Shown here piece after piece: positions 13,068 through 20,382 of a stretch of 34,341 bases of DNA. The notes beneath the pieces were generated by a model. It was not told where the DNA came from. It did no database searches and was given only the letters and a program-made list of their open reading frames with translations. The DNA comes from a virus, in IMG/VR virus record IMGVR_UViG_3300010885_048004, positions 1 through 34,341 of that record. The stretch is one strand, 5' to 3'. Position 1 is the first letter of the stretch. Each line of letters opens with the position of its first letter. Both the position numbers and the translations under genes were made by a program.

Positions 13068-14678
13068 TTAGCCCTGTTTTGTGTTGTTTAATCGTTGTTC
13101 TATGCTTTCTCGTTCAGCATTGCTCAAAAGTTCTGGGTCATACTCGCCACTACTGATTTTTTCAATCAAATGATCTATGTAGGAATCATTATAGGCATGC
13201 TGATCGCTAAGTTCTTTGTCTACTTCGATCCAACCATTTCCGTTGAATTTAAATAACTGGCTAGGCAAGCGATCAACTCGCAAAAACATATCGCCTTTTT
13301 TTGCATCTAGAGGAAACTGAGTGCCAAATCCTCTGACTTCTCCGGCCAACTGTGATCCAGCATTGTCTGCTTCTAGGCGTAAAGTATCTAGTTCACTGTT
13401 TCGTGCCCGTGCTTCAAGCACCGGATTAACAAATCGTTCTATCAATTGTTTGCGTTCTCGGTCGCTGATGGGCAGACTATTAATGTGTTCTTCTTGGTGC
13501 CATGGTAAAATATCAATTTCTCCAGCCTGGTGTTGTGCATGATATGTTCGTTCATCTGCATCCGGTTGCCCTGACATAAAATGATTCTTGGCCAACTGAT
13601 GCAATTGATCATCTGGATGTACATCGGGGATTGAAATGTTTACTGTTGCCTCTGTTGTCACAACCGATTCGGTTACAGCCTGTTTGATCTGATCAAACTC
13701 AGCAACAATTTCTTCCACATCCGCTTCAGTCAATGGATACGGAGTTGTACCATCATACATCCAGCCTGGTGGGTGCGGATCTTTTGGTTCTTCGTCAAAC
13801 AACTTACTGGTCTCAACTACCTCTCCGGTGGGCAGTTCTGGTTCTGCGGTTGCACGTAGTTGTGCAACCTGCTCATCTGTTAATGGTCCATCATCGGCCT
13901 CGTAAGCAGGTTGCAATCTACGTTCACGTTCCCACTTTAAACTCTCTGTGGCCGCCAACACCATCATGATGGCCAATGGATCAAACACCACAACCAATAT
14001 GATGATGACCCAACGCACAGCACGTTCTAATACATTGGCGTCCGGGTTGTCTCCGTAGATCAACGCCGCGATATACTTGATTGGCCCAACTTCTGCTTCG
14101 ACTTTACGTACCTCGGCGGCAATAGGCGCACGGGCATCCGTAAGTTCTGCAATGGACTTCTGCGACTGTAGTATTTCAGCTTGAAGTCTAACACGCTCTT
14201 TCTGCTGGGCTCTTCGCAAAGCCACAGCCTTGTCGGCACCTTTTTCATCTGCTGAGCGGCCCAATACCGAGTCCACTCCCTCATCCATCTGTTTAAGTGC
14301 CTTACGGTTTGCTTCAATATTTTCCTTTTGGGTCTTGATTTTTTCATCATATATTGCAATTTTACTTTGTACATCACCGCTGATTAAATTTTGATCACTG
14401 TGTGCTTTTGATAGGAAACCAAAGATGCCCATTGATGTTATGACCATCAGCATGCCCACAGCAGGCACCAGGTATATTTTCATCAGCAGTCGGCACCGTG
14501 GCCAGTACTCGTGCAACCATACTGTGACAGTGACCTTGGCCACTTCCAGGATTGACCCCATTATGATAATGGGTATGACTGCTGACGCAAAAATAGCAGT
14601 AAGGCCCAAGATACTGTACCAGGCCGCGACCATGCTCAAAGACAGCGCGGTTAACAATGTGAAATAACTGAGGAACAT
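13068..14678 (-). CDS. Membrane protein with coiled coil and large soluble tail, 536 aa
   Basis: Three membrane helices at about residues 3-22, 24-46 and 70-90, a charged coiled-coil region (about 105-200, NIEANRKALKQMDEG), a fourth helix (about 218-245, VRWVIIILVVVFDPLAIMMV), then about 290 hydrophilic, acidic residues. The middle domain would lie outside the inner membrane and the tail inside. I recall similar proteins in marine T4-like phages but cannot name a function. Start ATG 14678 has no Shine-Dalgarno and lies 5 nt behind a TAAATA element that overlaps the preceding stop. The gene is one base from clpX, so the unfoldase may act with it. Confidence 0.75.
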   Translation of the reverse strand: MFLSYFTLLTALSLSMVAAWYSILGLTAIFASAVIPIIIMGSILEVAKVTVTVWLHEYWPRCRLLMKIYLVPAVGMLMVITSMGIFGFLSKAHSDQNLISGDVQSKIAIYDEKIKTQKENIEANRKALKQMDEGVDSVLGRSADEKGADKAVALRRAQQKERVRLQAEILQSQKSIAELTDARAPIAAEVRKVEAEVGPIKYIAALIYGDNPDANVLERAVRWVIIILVVVFDPLAIMMVLAATESLKWERERRLQPAYEADDGPLTDEQVAQLRATAEPELPTGEVVETSKLFDEEPKDPHPPGWMYDGTTPYPLTEADVEEIVAEFDQIKQAVTESVVTTEATVNISIPDVHPDDQLHQLAKNHFMSGQPDADERTYHAQHQAGEIDILPWHQEEHINSLPISDRERKQLIERFVNPVLEARARNSELDTLRLEADNAGSQLAGEVRGFGTQFPLDAKKGDMFLRVDRLPSQLFKFNGNGWIEVDKELSDQHAYNDSYIDHLIEKISSGEYDPELLSNAERESIEQRLNNTKQG

Positions 14679-14682
14679 AGAT

Positions 14683-15000
14683 TTATTTACCGGGTGGTAT
14701 ACGGACTGTGACGGCTAGTTTAACGGCCAACCAAGATGTAATGGACACATCGGGCACGTCAAACCAAACCCAGAGAGTCTTGAGGTCGTCCCAGATCAAG
14801 CCTTCCAGTCGACGTCGAACATGACTTTGGCCCCGCCAGTTGTTGGCACCATACACTTGATTGAGTTCGCGAATAACTGCATACCATGTGGCAATGTCAC
14901 GCAGTTCCACTTGAATACGGTGCATGACCAAGGGCGTTAATTTAAGAGAGTCAAGGGATTCAAACGTACTCAACGCAGAGGTTTCAATTTCAACAGACAT
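14683..15000 (-). CDS. Hypothetical protein, 105 aa
   Basis: No recognised family. The sequence is alpha/beta with a Trp-rich centre (YGANNWRGQSH, IWDDLKTLWVWFDV) and a hydrophobic C-terminal strand. AAAGGA precedes the ATG at 15000 by 6 nt. It is read from the sigma70 promoter at 15203-15231 through a long structured leader (15001-15202). Its last codons contain the TAAATA element used by the next gene. Confidence 0.65.
   Translation of the reverse strand: MSVEIETSALSTFESLDSLKLTPLVMHRIQVELRDIATWYAVIRELNQVYGANNWRGQSHVRRRLEGLIWDDLKTLWVWFDVPDVSITSWLAVKLAVTVRIPPGK
14684..14689 (-). promoter_or_regulatory. TAAATA element, 5 nt from the ATG
   Basis: Minus strand CCGGTAAATAAATCT then ATG at 14678. 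It overlaps the stop codon of the upstream gene. No Shine-Dalgarno is present. Confidence 0.55.
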
Positions 15001-15202
15001 TACTATCCTTTACACTGTTTTTATCTATATGGGCATACTCCACTGGGTATCAACCAGTGTTTTGACCTGTTGCCAGGTCTAGCCAGTGTCTCATCCTACG
15101 GGATTTCCACCTACAATGTGCCACGGCACACAACAGAACCGGTTAAAGATCTTTTTCTGCTGCATCCATTAGGCCACCCAATCTCCCTGGTCATGCAAAG
15201 CT
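15001..15202 (-). ncRNA. Structured leader or small RNA upstream of the gene at 15000
   Basis: Gene-free transcribed stretch of about 200 nt behind a consensus promoter. Hairpins on the minus strand: TGTGC-CGTG-GCACA (15130-15117), GACCTG with a GCAA tetraloop and CAGGTC (15079-15064), and CACTGG-TTGATAC-CCAGTG (15059-15041). A second CACTGG copy (15088-15083) can compete for the same CCAGTG, enclosing the tetraloop hairpin. That gives two exclusive folds, as in regulatory leaders. No U-rich terminator follows. A 27-codon frame starts at 15194, 8 nt after the -10, with no ribosome site. It matches no riboswitch that I recognise. Confidence 0.4.
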
Positions 15203-15231
15203 ATTATACTGTGACTGTCAGGTGTTGTCAA
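15203..15231 (-). promoter_or_regulatory. Consensus sigma70 promoter
   Basis: Minus strand TTGACA (15231-15226), a 17-bp spacer and TATAAT (15208-15203). The -35 lies inside the 3' end of the upstream gene (15218-15685). It drives the structured leader and the gene at 15000. Confidence 0.85.
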
Positions 15232-15685
15232 CAGATTTTTTAGTTAATGCGCACACCAGGAGAAACTGCTCGTAGGCCAGTCGCACAGCAGGATTGGTTA
15301 AGAGTTTTTCGGCTTCCTCTTGCATGGCTTTTATGCCAGCTTCGGCAATGTCTCTACTACTGCCAACTTCAATGGTGTAGATGTCATCACCCATGGATTT
15401 GTTTAGCCGTTGCCAGGCACGTTGTTGATCGTGTGTGAGTTCTTTACGACGTGGTCGTATCTCGCTGGCCCGGCGTACCGCTTCTGACATCTTTTCCTCA
15501 GCCACACGGCCAGCGGCAATCATAGGAGCATACGCAGGATCAATGTTGTAGCGTGTGCTGGTGCCACCAGGATAACACATGATCAAATGATTGCCTTTGG
15601 GCATGGCATCCATGAGTTCGTAGTCGTGCTCCATCACAGGCACATACCTGCGACCACGTTTTTCGTAGTAGATTTTTTTGGTCAT
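15218..15685 (-). CDS. Conserved phage-type hypothetical protein, 155 aa
   Basis: Basic N-terminus (TKKIYYEKRGRRYVPV), a glycine block HLIMCYPGGTSTRYNIDPAYAP and helical remainder (QQRAWQRLNKS; AGIKAMQEEAEKLL). I recall proteins of this layout in marine T4-like phages, but no function. The ATG at 15685 has only a weak GGTGG upstream, inside the end of the preceding gene (stop at 15692). Its last codons contain the -35 of the next transcription unit. Confidence 0.75.
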   Translation of the reverse strand: MTKKIYYEKRGRRYVPVMEHDYELMDAMPKGNHLIMCYPGGTSTRYNIDPAYAPMIAAGRVAEEKMSEAVRRASEIRPRRKELTHDQQRAWQRLNKSMGDDIYTIEVGSSRDIAEAGIKAMQEEAEKLLTNPAVRLAYEQFLLVCALTKKSVDNT

Positions 15686-15691
15686 TTTGCG

Positions 15692-16426
15692 TTACCACCT
15701 ATTGGGAAAATGAATTGTGCCCGTCCAGAGATCAGAATAATTTTGTTTTTGCATCAATCTATCATTGACTGCATTGACCCAAGATTTTGTTTTGTCACTG
15801 ACTGTATATTCATTAAGTACCTTAACAATGTATTCTAAATAATTTGCTGGCAATGGATGCAAATCTCGATTACCGGGTCTTTTTGGTTTGCTTTTCCAAT
15901 CCGAATTAAAAACTGTTTCAAATATACTGGGTCTTATACTCGAAATAGTTGATTGGTACTGCTCAAGTATGGAACTGATATTGTCGATGGGAGAGACAAA
16001 ATATTGGTCTAAATTGTCGATGGGCACCATTGACATAAACACATGAGGAATATCATATGACTCTAACATTTTCTTTGCAGAATGTACAAAGGCCAAATCT
16101 CGTATGAGATATCCTTTTGGGTCAGCAAAGTTTTCAACGAATTCCTTGTTATATGTGCCTTGTGTATAAATGTTGCCAGGGACTATCCACTTGTTATTAA
16201 CATATCTATCTTCTCTGGCCACATTGGTCCACATGACTGCAACTAAATCATTTTTGGTGATTGAATTTTTAATCAAACATTCATTTAATGAATTAAAAAT
16301 AAATTGATTGCCTCCGCCGGGCTTTCCCCAATTTTCAAAATAATCAAATTCTTTTCCAAGTATATCTGCCCACGTAGGCCAACGGTATTGAGTAAAACTA
16401 CAACCGAATGCAAATAATCGTTTCAT
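15692..16426 (-). CDS. SGNH/GDSL hydrolase-like protein, 244 aa
   Basis: N-terminal FAFGCSFTQY carries the nucleophile Ser in a G-C-S-F-T version of the GDS block, and NRDLHPLPANYLEY supplies the Asp/His pair (D-x-H-P) of the catalytic triad. NWGKPGGGNQFIF and VMWTNVAREDR fit the oxyanion Gly and Asn blocks. Such enzymes remove acyl or acetyl groups from glycans or lipids. The gene is visibly AT-richer than its neighbours, which may indicate separate origin. There is no strong Shine-Dalgarno before the ATG at 16426. It follows the gene at 16438 by 11 nt. Confidence 0.75.
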   Translation of the reverse strand: MKRLFAFGCSFTQYRWPTWADILGKEFDYFENWGKPGGGNQFIFNSLNECLIKNSITKNDLVAVMWTNVAREDRYVNNKWIVPGNIYTQGTYNKEFVENFADPKGYLIRDLAFVHSAKKMLESYDIPHVFMSMVPIDNLDQYFVSPIDNISSILEQYQSTISSIRPSIFETVFNSDWKSKPKRPGNRDLHPLPANYLEYIVKVLNEYTVSDKTKSWVNAVNDRLMQKQNYSDLWTGTIHFPNRW

Positions 16427-16437
16427 AATAGATTTTC

Positions 16438-16710
16438 TTAGTCATACACTTCCCAGGTCTTGGTTTCGTAGTTCCAGTGGCGGCAGTCGTAGAAGTGTAG
16501 TTCAACATCAAACCCTAATACGCCCAGCATGATTCTCACACCACCATGGTCACCCGCGGGCTTGAAATTAAAATCTACATTGAAGATGTGATTGGTACGA
16601 TATCCATTGAATTCTACGACCTTGTTCTTGCCAATGAATTTACTTCGAGTCCAAAGAATGGTCCAGGTGTTGCTTAATGGATAGTATACGTTAAAGTTTA
16701 AATTGATCAA
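16438..16710 (-). CDS. Hypothetical protein, 90 aa
   Basis: Beta-rich, aromatic protein (INLNFNVYYPL, FNGYRTNHIFNVDFNF, HFYDCRHWNYE) with no enzyme signature. The start is TTG at 16710 in a TTGA overlap with the ligase stop, with GGAG 7 nt upstream; no ATG is available nearby. Translational coupling to the ligase gene is likely. Function is unknown. Confidence 0.65.
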   Translation of the reverse strand: MINLNFNVYYPLSNTWTILWTRSKFIGKNKVVEFNGYRTNHIFNVDFNFKPAGDHGGVRIMLGVLGFDVELHFYDCRHWNYETKTWEVYD

Positions 16711-18083
16711 ACTTTTTCTCCGGCTTCAAAATCTCTGAAACGTAAGAACCTTGGGAATCTCAGGCTGTATGATCCGTCTTGGTTTTGCGTAACTGCGTCA
16801 GCTTGCACTTCCACCAAGTGACCAACCAGGTCTGCCCGGCTATTCCAATACTCATCACGATCGCTATCAGACAGGCCACTGCCAACATTAACTCGTATGT
16901 GTCTTCCATTGTCATCTCCTTCACAGATTATAGCACCCACTCGACCCAGGTTGCGACCTGTGCCTTCTTCAAAGCCCACAATGCTCAAGTCAACTGTGAT
17001 TGTGGGTTTCCATTTCATCCACGAGTCGGTGCGTTTGCACAGGTAAGGTGCGTCCATGCTTTTGATCATGATACCTTCAAAGCCTTCAGCAACACAATCT
17101 TGGGCATAGCGGTTCATGATATCATGTCCTTCGGCTGTGTCCAAATCCACATCCAGGCCGTTCATGATACGCAAACAATCAGTTTCCATCAACTGGCTTC
17201 GAGCTGACTCTAACCACTCAATGCGTTTGTACTGTTGCAAATTGCAGTGACCTTCTTTCAGTGCATCTAGCGGGATAATGTCAAAGATATGATACACCAT
17301 GCCATCAGTGACAGCATCTGATTTGCGGTGTGCTTGTTTCATCAGTTTCTGAAAACTCTCACCCACAATCTCGCCGTCTAGTACAAAATGCCCACCTGTA
17401 CCTCGACCATACTGGAATGCTCCACGCTGTTCCAAGATTGCTTCTGCAATGTGCGGAAAGTTTGCAAACTCTTTGCCATTACGGCTAAACAACGAACACG
17501 AATTGCCCGACACCACAGCCAACACACGCACACCATCCAGTTTGCATTCCAGGCGTTTGATGCCTTTCAACTTCTTGGGCTGATCGGTTGAGTCTTGTGC
17601 CAGTTGGCAACTGAACACAGGAATCCGCCACTCTGTTCGGCCCAGCACTTTGTTTAGTGTTTTCTCACTGATGCCGCATCGCAGGTCTTTGGTGATAACA
17701 CGTCTGCAGAGATTGTTCCACTCCACCGAGTCAAACTGTTTCATGCATTCCGCAATGGCATCTCTAGCACGATGGCCAGATATCGATCGGGTGCGCAGGC
17801 CTTCCAACAGACCCCAGAACACTGGCCAAGGGTTTTCGGCATGTTCAATGCCTGAACTCTCGGGCACCTGCTTCACATGAAACGTGTAGAAAGGATTGTA
17901 GGCTTGATAGCAGTTGAACAAGAAACACTGCGCATTGGCGCTGCCCAACTTTGCTGCCATCAAGGCTTTTTCAATCACACGCTCTTTGTGCAAGCGGCTA
18001 TCTGAACTTTCGAGATCTCTTATCCAGTCTGCGGCCACGGTGATTCCATTGAACTGCTCGGCAGTAAAGTCTATCGAGTGCAT
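16707..18083 (-). CDS. ATP-dependent DNA ligase, 458 aa
   Basis: Seals nicks using ATP. Nucleotidyltransferase motifs: I at CKLDGVR (Lys181 carries AMP), III at FVLDGEIV (233-240), IIIa at YHIFDIIP, IV at EGFEGIMIK and V at WMKWKP. A helical N-terminal domain (1-165) and an OB-fold C-terminus follow the T4 gp30 layout (T4 ligase is 487 aa). It supports genome replication and repair. The ATG at 18083 directly follows TAAATA with no gap and no clear Shine-Dalgarno. The lipoprotein gene stops at 18095, so this may be read from further upstream. Confidence 0.95.
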   Translation of the reverse strand: MHSIDFTAEQFNGITVAADWIRDLESSDSRLHKERVIEKALMAAKLGSANAQCFLFNCYQAYNPFYTFHVKQVPESSGIEHAENPWPVFWGLLEGLRTRSISGHRARDAIAECMKQFDSVEWNNLCRRVITKDLRCGISEKTLNKVLGRTEWRIPVFSCQLAQDSTDQPKKLKGIKRLECKLDGVRVLAVVSGNSCSLFSRNGKEFANFPHIAEAILEQRGAFQYGRGTGGHFVLDGEIVGESFQKLMKQAHRKSDAVTDGMVYHIFDIIPLDALKEGHCNLQQYKRIEWLESARSQLMETDCLRIMNGLDVDLDTAEGHDIMNRYAQDCVAEGFEGIMIKSMDAPYLCKRTDSWMKWKPTITVDLSIVGFEEGTGRNLGRVGAIICEGDDNGRHIRVNVGSGLSDSDRDEYWNSRADLVGHLVEVQADAVTQNQDGSYSLRFPRFLRFRDFEAGEKV

Positions 18084-18089
18084 TATTTA
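18084..18089 (-). promoter_or_regulatory. TAAATA sequence abutting the ligase ATG
   Basis: Minus strand GAGTAAATAATGC: TAAATA (18089-18084) is immediately followed by ATG 18083. Transcription with late-promoter spacing would start inside the gene, so this may be chance. Confidence 0.25.
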
Positions 18090-18094
18090 CTCGA

Positions 18095-18814
18095 TCAGTT
18101 GGTAAGAGTAGCTTGTCCGATCACTGCTCCGGGTTTTTTCAACGCATCAGCACGTCGAGTTCGATATTCCTCATTGTCCACTGGCAACAGATTCAATGTT
18201 GAAGAGTTGCCAGTGGGGGCAACCACAGAAACTTCGGCACCTTTTTGTTTGATTACAGGTGCCTTTTCTAACAAATTGTCGCCTTGAGACATGCTGTCTA
18301 ATTCTTTGAATGCGTCCTTGGCCGATGACTTAGACGCTTTGTTATTGTTGCCGGCCACTGGCAATGCAATCAACACATAGGTCCTAATGCGATTGCCCTC
18401 GGCGGTGTGTTTCATTTCCACAGTTTCTACACCCGAAATATCTACATCTGCACACATGCTACGGATAGCCATTTCGCTTTGCTCGGTGCCGGCATCTCCG
18501 CTGTCGGACTTGTACATCTTGGTCTGACTGCGCACTTTGCCGCCGGCACTGGTACAAATTTTACTGTAAGCAATGGTCTTGGCCTTGATGTCAGCAAATC
18601 CAAAATCTGTGCTGGTGGCGGTGCCGTTTTCAAACACATAGCCAGACGCCCTGGGTAGTTTGCTCATCCACTCAGGCGCTTGTGACACAGCCGCACTCAT
18701 CTGAGCCGTTTGTACAGCATTTTGGGCACTGTATTGCGCACTGTAGTTGGGATTGCTTGTGCCACAGGCTGTCAAAAGACTTGCCACGGTTGTTGCGATT
18801 GTTAATTTTTTCAT
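18095..18814 (-). CDS. Exported lipoprotein, 239 aa
   Basis: Signal sequence MKKLTIATTVASLLTAC with lipobox L-T-A-C, so the Cys would be lipidated. The mature part has a low-complexity Asn/Ala/Gln linker, a central domain (PEWMSKLPRASGYVFENG ... IAYSKIC ... MCADVDISG) reminiscent of LPP20-type lipoproteins, and a Lys/Ser-rich tail. The ATG at 18814 is preferred over one 21 codons upstream because GGAG lies 7 nt before it and the signal peptide begins there. It is one of three adjacent exported proteins. A superinfection-exclusion or envelope role is possible, but this is inference. Confidence 0.75.
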   Translation of the reverse strand: MKKLTIATTVASLLTACGTSNPNYSAQYSAQNAVQTAQMSAAVSQAPEWMSKLPRASGYVFENGTATSTDFGFADIKAKTIAYSKICTSAGGKVRSQTKMYKSDSGDAGTEQSEMAIRSMCADVDISGVETVEMKHTAEGNRIRTYVLIALPVAGNNNKASKSSAKDAFKELDSMSQGDNLLEKAPVIKQKGAEVSVVAPTGNSSTLNLLPVDNEEYRTRRADALKKPGAVIGQATLTN

Positions 18815-18863
18815 TTGGGTACTCCAAGTTAAGATTACGATAAATTCAATTGTACTACAACTT

Positions 18864-19427
18864 TCACCATTTGTCAACCACTTGCCACTCGTTATCGTGC
18901 ATACGACAAATAATGCCTTGACGACTCAGTAGATCTCCGGGTTTGACTTCGGGCTCAACAAACCAACGGCACACAGTGGATCGGTATCCAAATTTGGATG
19001 GAAAATTTGGATGTGGTAATACTTCGCTTTCTTGTAAAAGATCACCAATTGATACTTTGCGCACCTGAGGGATTTTTTGGTCAGTACAGACCATATTTTG
19101 TTCCATGGCCAATTGGTTGCCCGATGCCTGACTCAAAATTTGAGTACGGCCCTGATCTATAGCGGCCTTGCACAACAGAGATTCACTCAGTGTTTTGGGA
19201 CCAACTTTTTCTCCCTCGACCGTGATCCATTCGCCATTGACCTGAGCTCGAAAGTTCACTATGCATTTGTTTTGGGTGCCTGAGATTGGTACCACCAGTG
19301 GCTGGACATCGGCCACCGAAGTGATTTTCAGTGCAGTCTTAGCGGTTATGGCCGCTCGCACATAGCAATCAGCCTGCGCAGTGGCGGCCGTGCCCACGAT
19401 TGCGGCCAGTATTATTTGACGGTACAT
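18864..19427 (-). CDS. Exported hypothetical protein, 187 aa
   Basis: Signal peptide MYRQIILAAIVGTAATAQA with a likely cleavage before DCYV. The mature protein has six Cys residues spread in pairs suitable for disulphides (for example C-Y-V, N-K-C, L-L-C, V-C-T, V-C-R, I-C-R), fitting a periplasmic location. It overlaps the upstream lipoprotein gene by 16 nt. ATG 19427 is preferred to one six codons earlier because of the signal peptide and the GAG-containing site just upstream. Function is unknown. Confidence 0.7.
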   Translation of the reverse strand: MYRQIILAAIVGTAATAQADCYVRAAITAKTALKITSVADVQPLVVPISGTQNKCIVNFRAQVNGEWITVEGEKVGPKTLSESLLCKAAIDQGRTQILSQASGNQLAMEQNMVCTDQKIPQVRKVSIGDLLQESEVLPHPNFPSKFGYRSTVCRWFVEPEVKPGDLLSRQGIICRMHDNEWQVVDKW

Positions 19428-19723
19428 GCTGATCTCAATCCCCATAAAGCGTTTTTCAATTGCCGATAATATTTAAAATCGGCTTCGGTATACGGATAGT
19501 GTTCGTGGTATTGCTGGTACTCAACTAATTTGCGTTCCAGCATTTCGATCTGTGTCCTGGCATACAGGCAATCGGGCCTAAACAAATCCATGGCCTGATA
19601 TGCTGGGATATAGACCGCGGCCGGTGTCGCCACAGGCGGTGCAGTAGTTGCCGCACAGCCTGTCAGAATTGCTACGGCTGTCAGCCCTGCCAAATTACTT
19701 GCGATTTTGAAAACGATATTCAC
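19412..19723 (-). CDS. Small lipoprotein, 103 aa
   Basis: Signal sequence ending in lipobox L-T-G-C (FKIASNLAGLTAVAILTGC), then a Pro/Ala/Thr linker and a helical domain with two Cys (RPDCLYART, GLRSACTVK). GTG at 19723 gives the best signal-peptide length; longer frames to 19759 or 19822 would overlap the 52-aa gene further and lack a ribosome site. The start is therefore uncertain. It is co-transcribed from the promoter at 19883 and is the first of three exported products. Confidence 0.6.
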   Translation of the reverse strand: MNIVFKIASNLAGLTAVAILTGCAATTAPPVATPAAVYIPAYQAMDLFRPDCLYARTQIEMLERKLVEYQQYHEHYPYTEADFKYYRQLKNALWGLRSACTVK

Positions 19724-19853
19724 GTTTGAGCCACCATTTGTAACGACGGAAATATTCATCAAATGCCAAAATTGATTCGTGATAGTCTGCATGCTCATCT
19801 TTGTTTTGCAACCAGAGCTCATGTAACCAATGCCGAAAGGGACTGTGTTTCAT
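19695..19853 (-). CDS. Small basic phage protein, 52 aa
   Basis: Frame MKHSPFRHWLHELWLQN to EYRFQNRK. The block EYFRRYKWWLKREYR is typical of a small protein found in T4-like phages (recalled). A Shine-Dalgarno (GAGG) lies 5 nt before the ATG at 19853. It overlaps the next gene by 29 nt in another frame. It is first gene behind a consensus sigma70 promoter. Function is unknown. Confidence 0.7.
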   Translation of the reverse strand: MKHSPFRHWLHELWLQNKDEHADYHESILAFDEYFRRYKWWLKREYRFQNRK

Positions 19854-19882
19854 TGTGTCCTCATTTTAGTTCCTATGCCCGT

Positions 19883-19911
19883 ATTATAGCAAAATGAACA
19901 TTTTAGGTCAA
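19883..19911 (-). promoter_or_regulatory. Sigma70-type promoter with extended -10
   Basis: Minus strand TTGACC (19911-19906), a 17-bp spacer and TATAAT (19888-19883) preceded by TGC. It drives the 52-aa gene and the three exported proteins behind it, probably early in infection. Confidence 0.85.
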
Positions 19912-19931
19912 TCTATTAATTTGTTGTGTTT

Positions 19932-20261
19932 TTACAACGAATTTTGAGTGGGCTTTGTAACTATTTCAAATTTGACACTGCATTCTTCAAGATAACGGAA
20001 CCAAAATTGCAACCAAATTTCATCATGGCCTTTGCCCTGTTGTGCAGTATGTTCGTCTTTCCAGATATAAGAGTTGTTGACTGGATCAACCTCTAGGTTG
20101 CCTTGCCGCACTGCAACCTGTCTGAGTCCAAATTGTCGAGTCTCTGCCAACTGAAACTCTCGCTGTTCGGCATTGGACAGTGTTTTGATCCATGCATGCA
20201 ACGACAACACAGGCGCAGTGTCATTGGTTGATGAATAGACGAATTCTTGTTGAACTTTCAT
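19932..20261 (-). CDS. Hypothetical protein, 109 aa
   Basis: Soluble alpha/beta protein with a Trp-rich C-terminal half (YIWKDEHTAQQGKGHDEIWLQ, FWFRYLEE). No catalytic or binding signature is recognised. The ATG at 20261 has only an A-rich region upstream and no Shine-Dalgarno; a TAAATA element lies 23 nt before it. It stands alone between a sigma70 unit and the tail-tip genes. Confidence 0.6.
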   Translation of the reverse strand: MKVQQEFVYSSTNDTAPVLSLHAWIKTLSNAEQREFQLAETRQFGLRQVAVRQGNLEVDPVNNSYIWKDEHTAQQGKGHDEIWLQFWFRYLEECSVKFEIVTKPTQNSL

Positions 20262-20346
20262 TTTTGTTTACATGCGTTTGATAATATTTACACAAAGCCA
20301 ATTGCCGCGACAACCATAATCTAAATTGTACATAATCACTAATCAT
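20221..20346 (-). CDS. Possible small protein, 41 aa
   Basis: Frame MISDYVQFRLWLSRQLALC to LFINQ, overlapping the start of the 109-aa gene by 41 nt. The basic amphipathic helix (Leu/Trp/Arg/Tyr) looks protein-like. The ribosome site is weak (AGGCG, 11 nt before the ATG) and the late-type element lies inside the frame, which counts against it. Kept as a low-confidence candidate. Confidence 0.3.
   Translation of the reverse strand: MISDYVQFRLWLSRQLALCKYYQTHVNKNESSTRIRLFINQ
20285..20290 (-). promoter_or_regulatory. TAAATA element
   Basis: Minus strand GTGTAAATATTATC, 23 nt before the ATG at 20261. Confidence 0.45.
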
Positions 20347-20382
20347 GTTACAACAACGCCTACTGCGCCCAAACTGTTGACA

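Noticed and set aside
15111-15194. A 27-codon frame or a tRNA-like fold inside the leader behind the promoter at 15203
   Set aside because: No acceptor stem, T-loop or anticodon arm could be matched. The short frame has no ribosome site and no protein-like pattern, so it is kept only as part of the structured leader.
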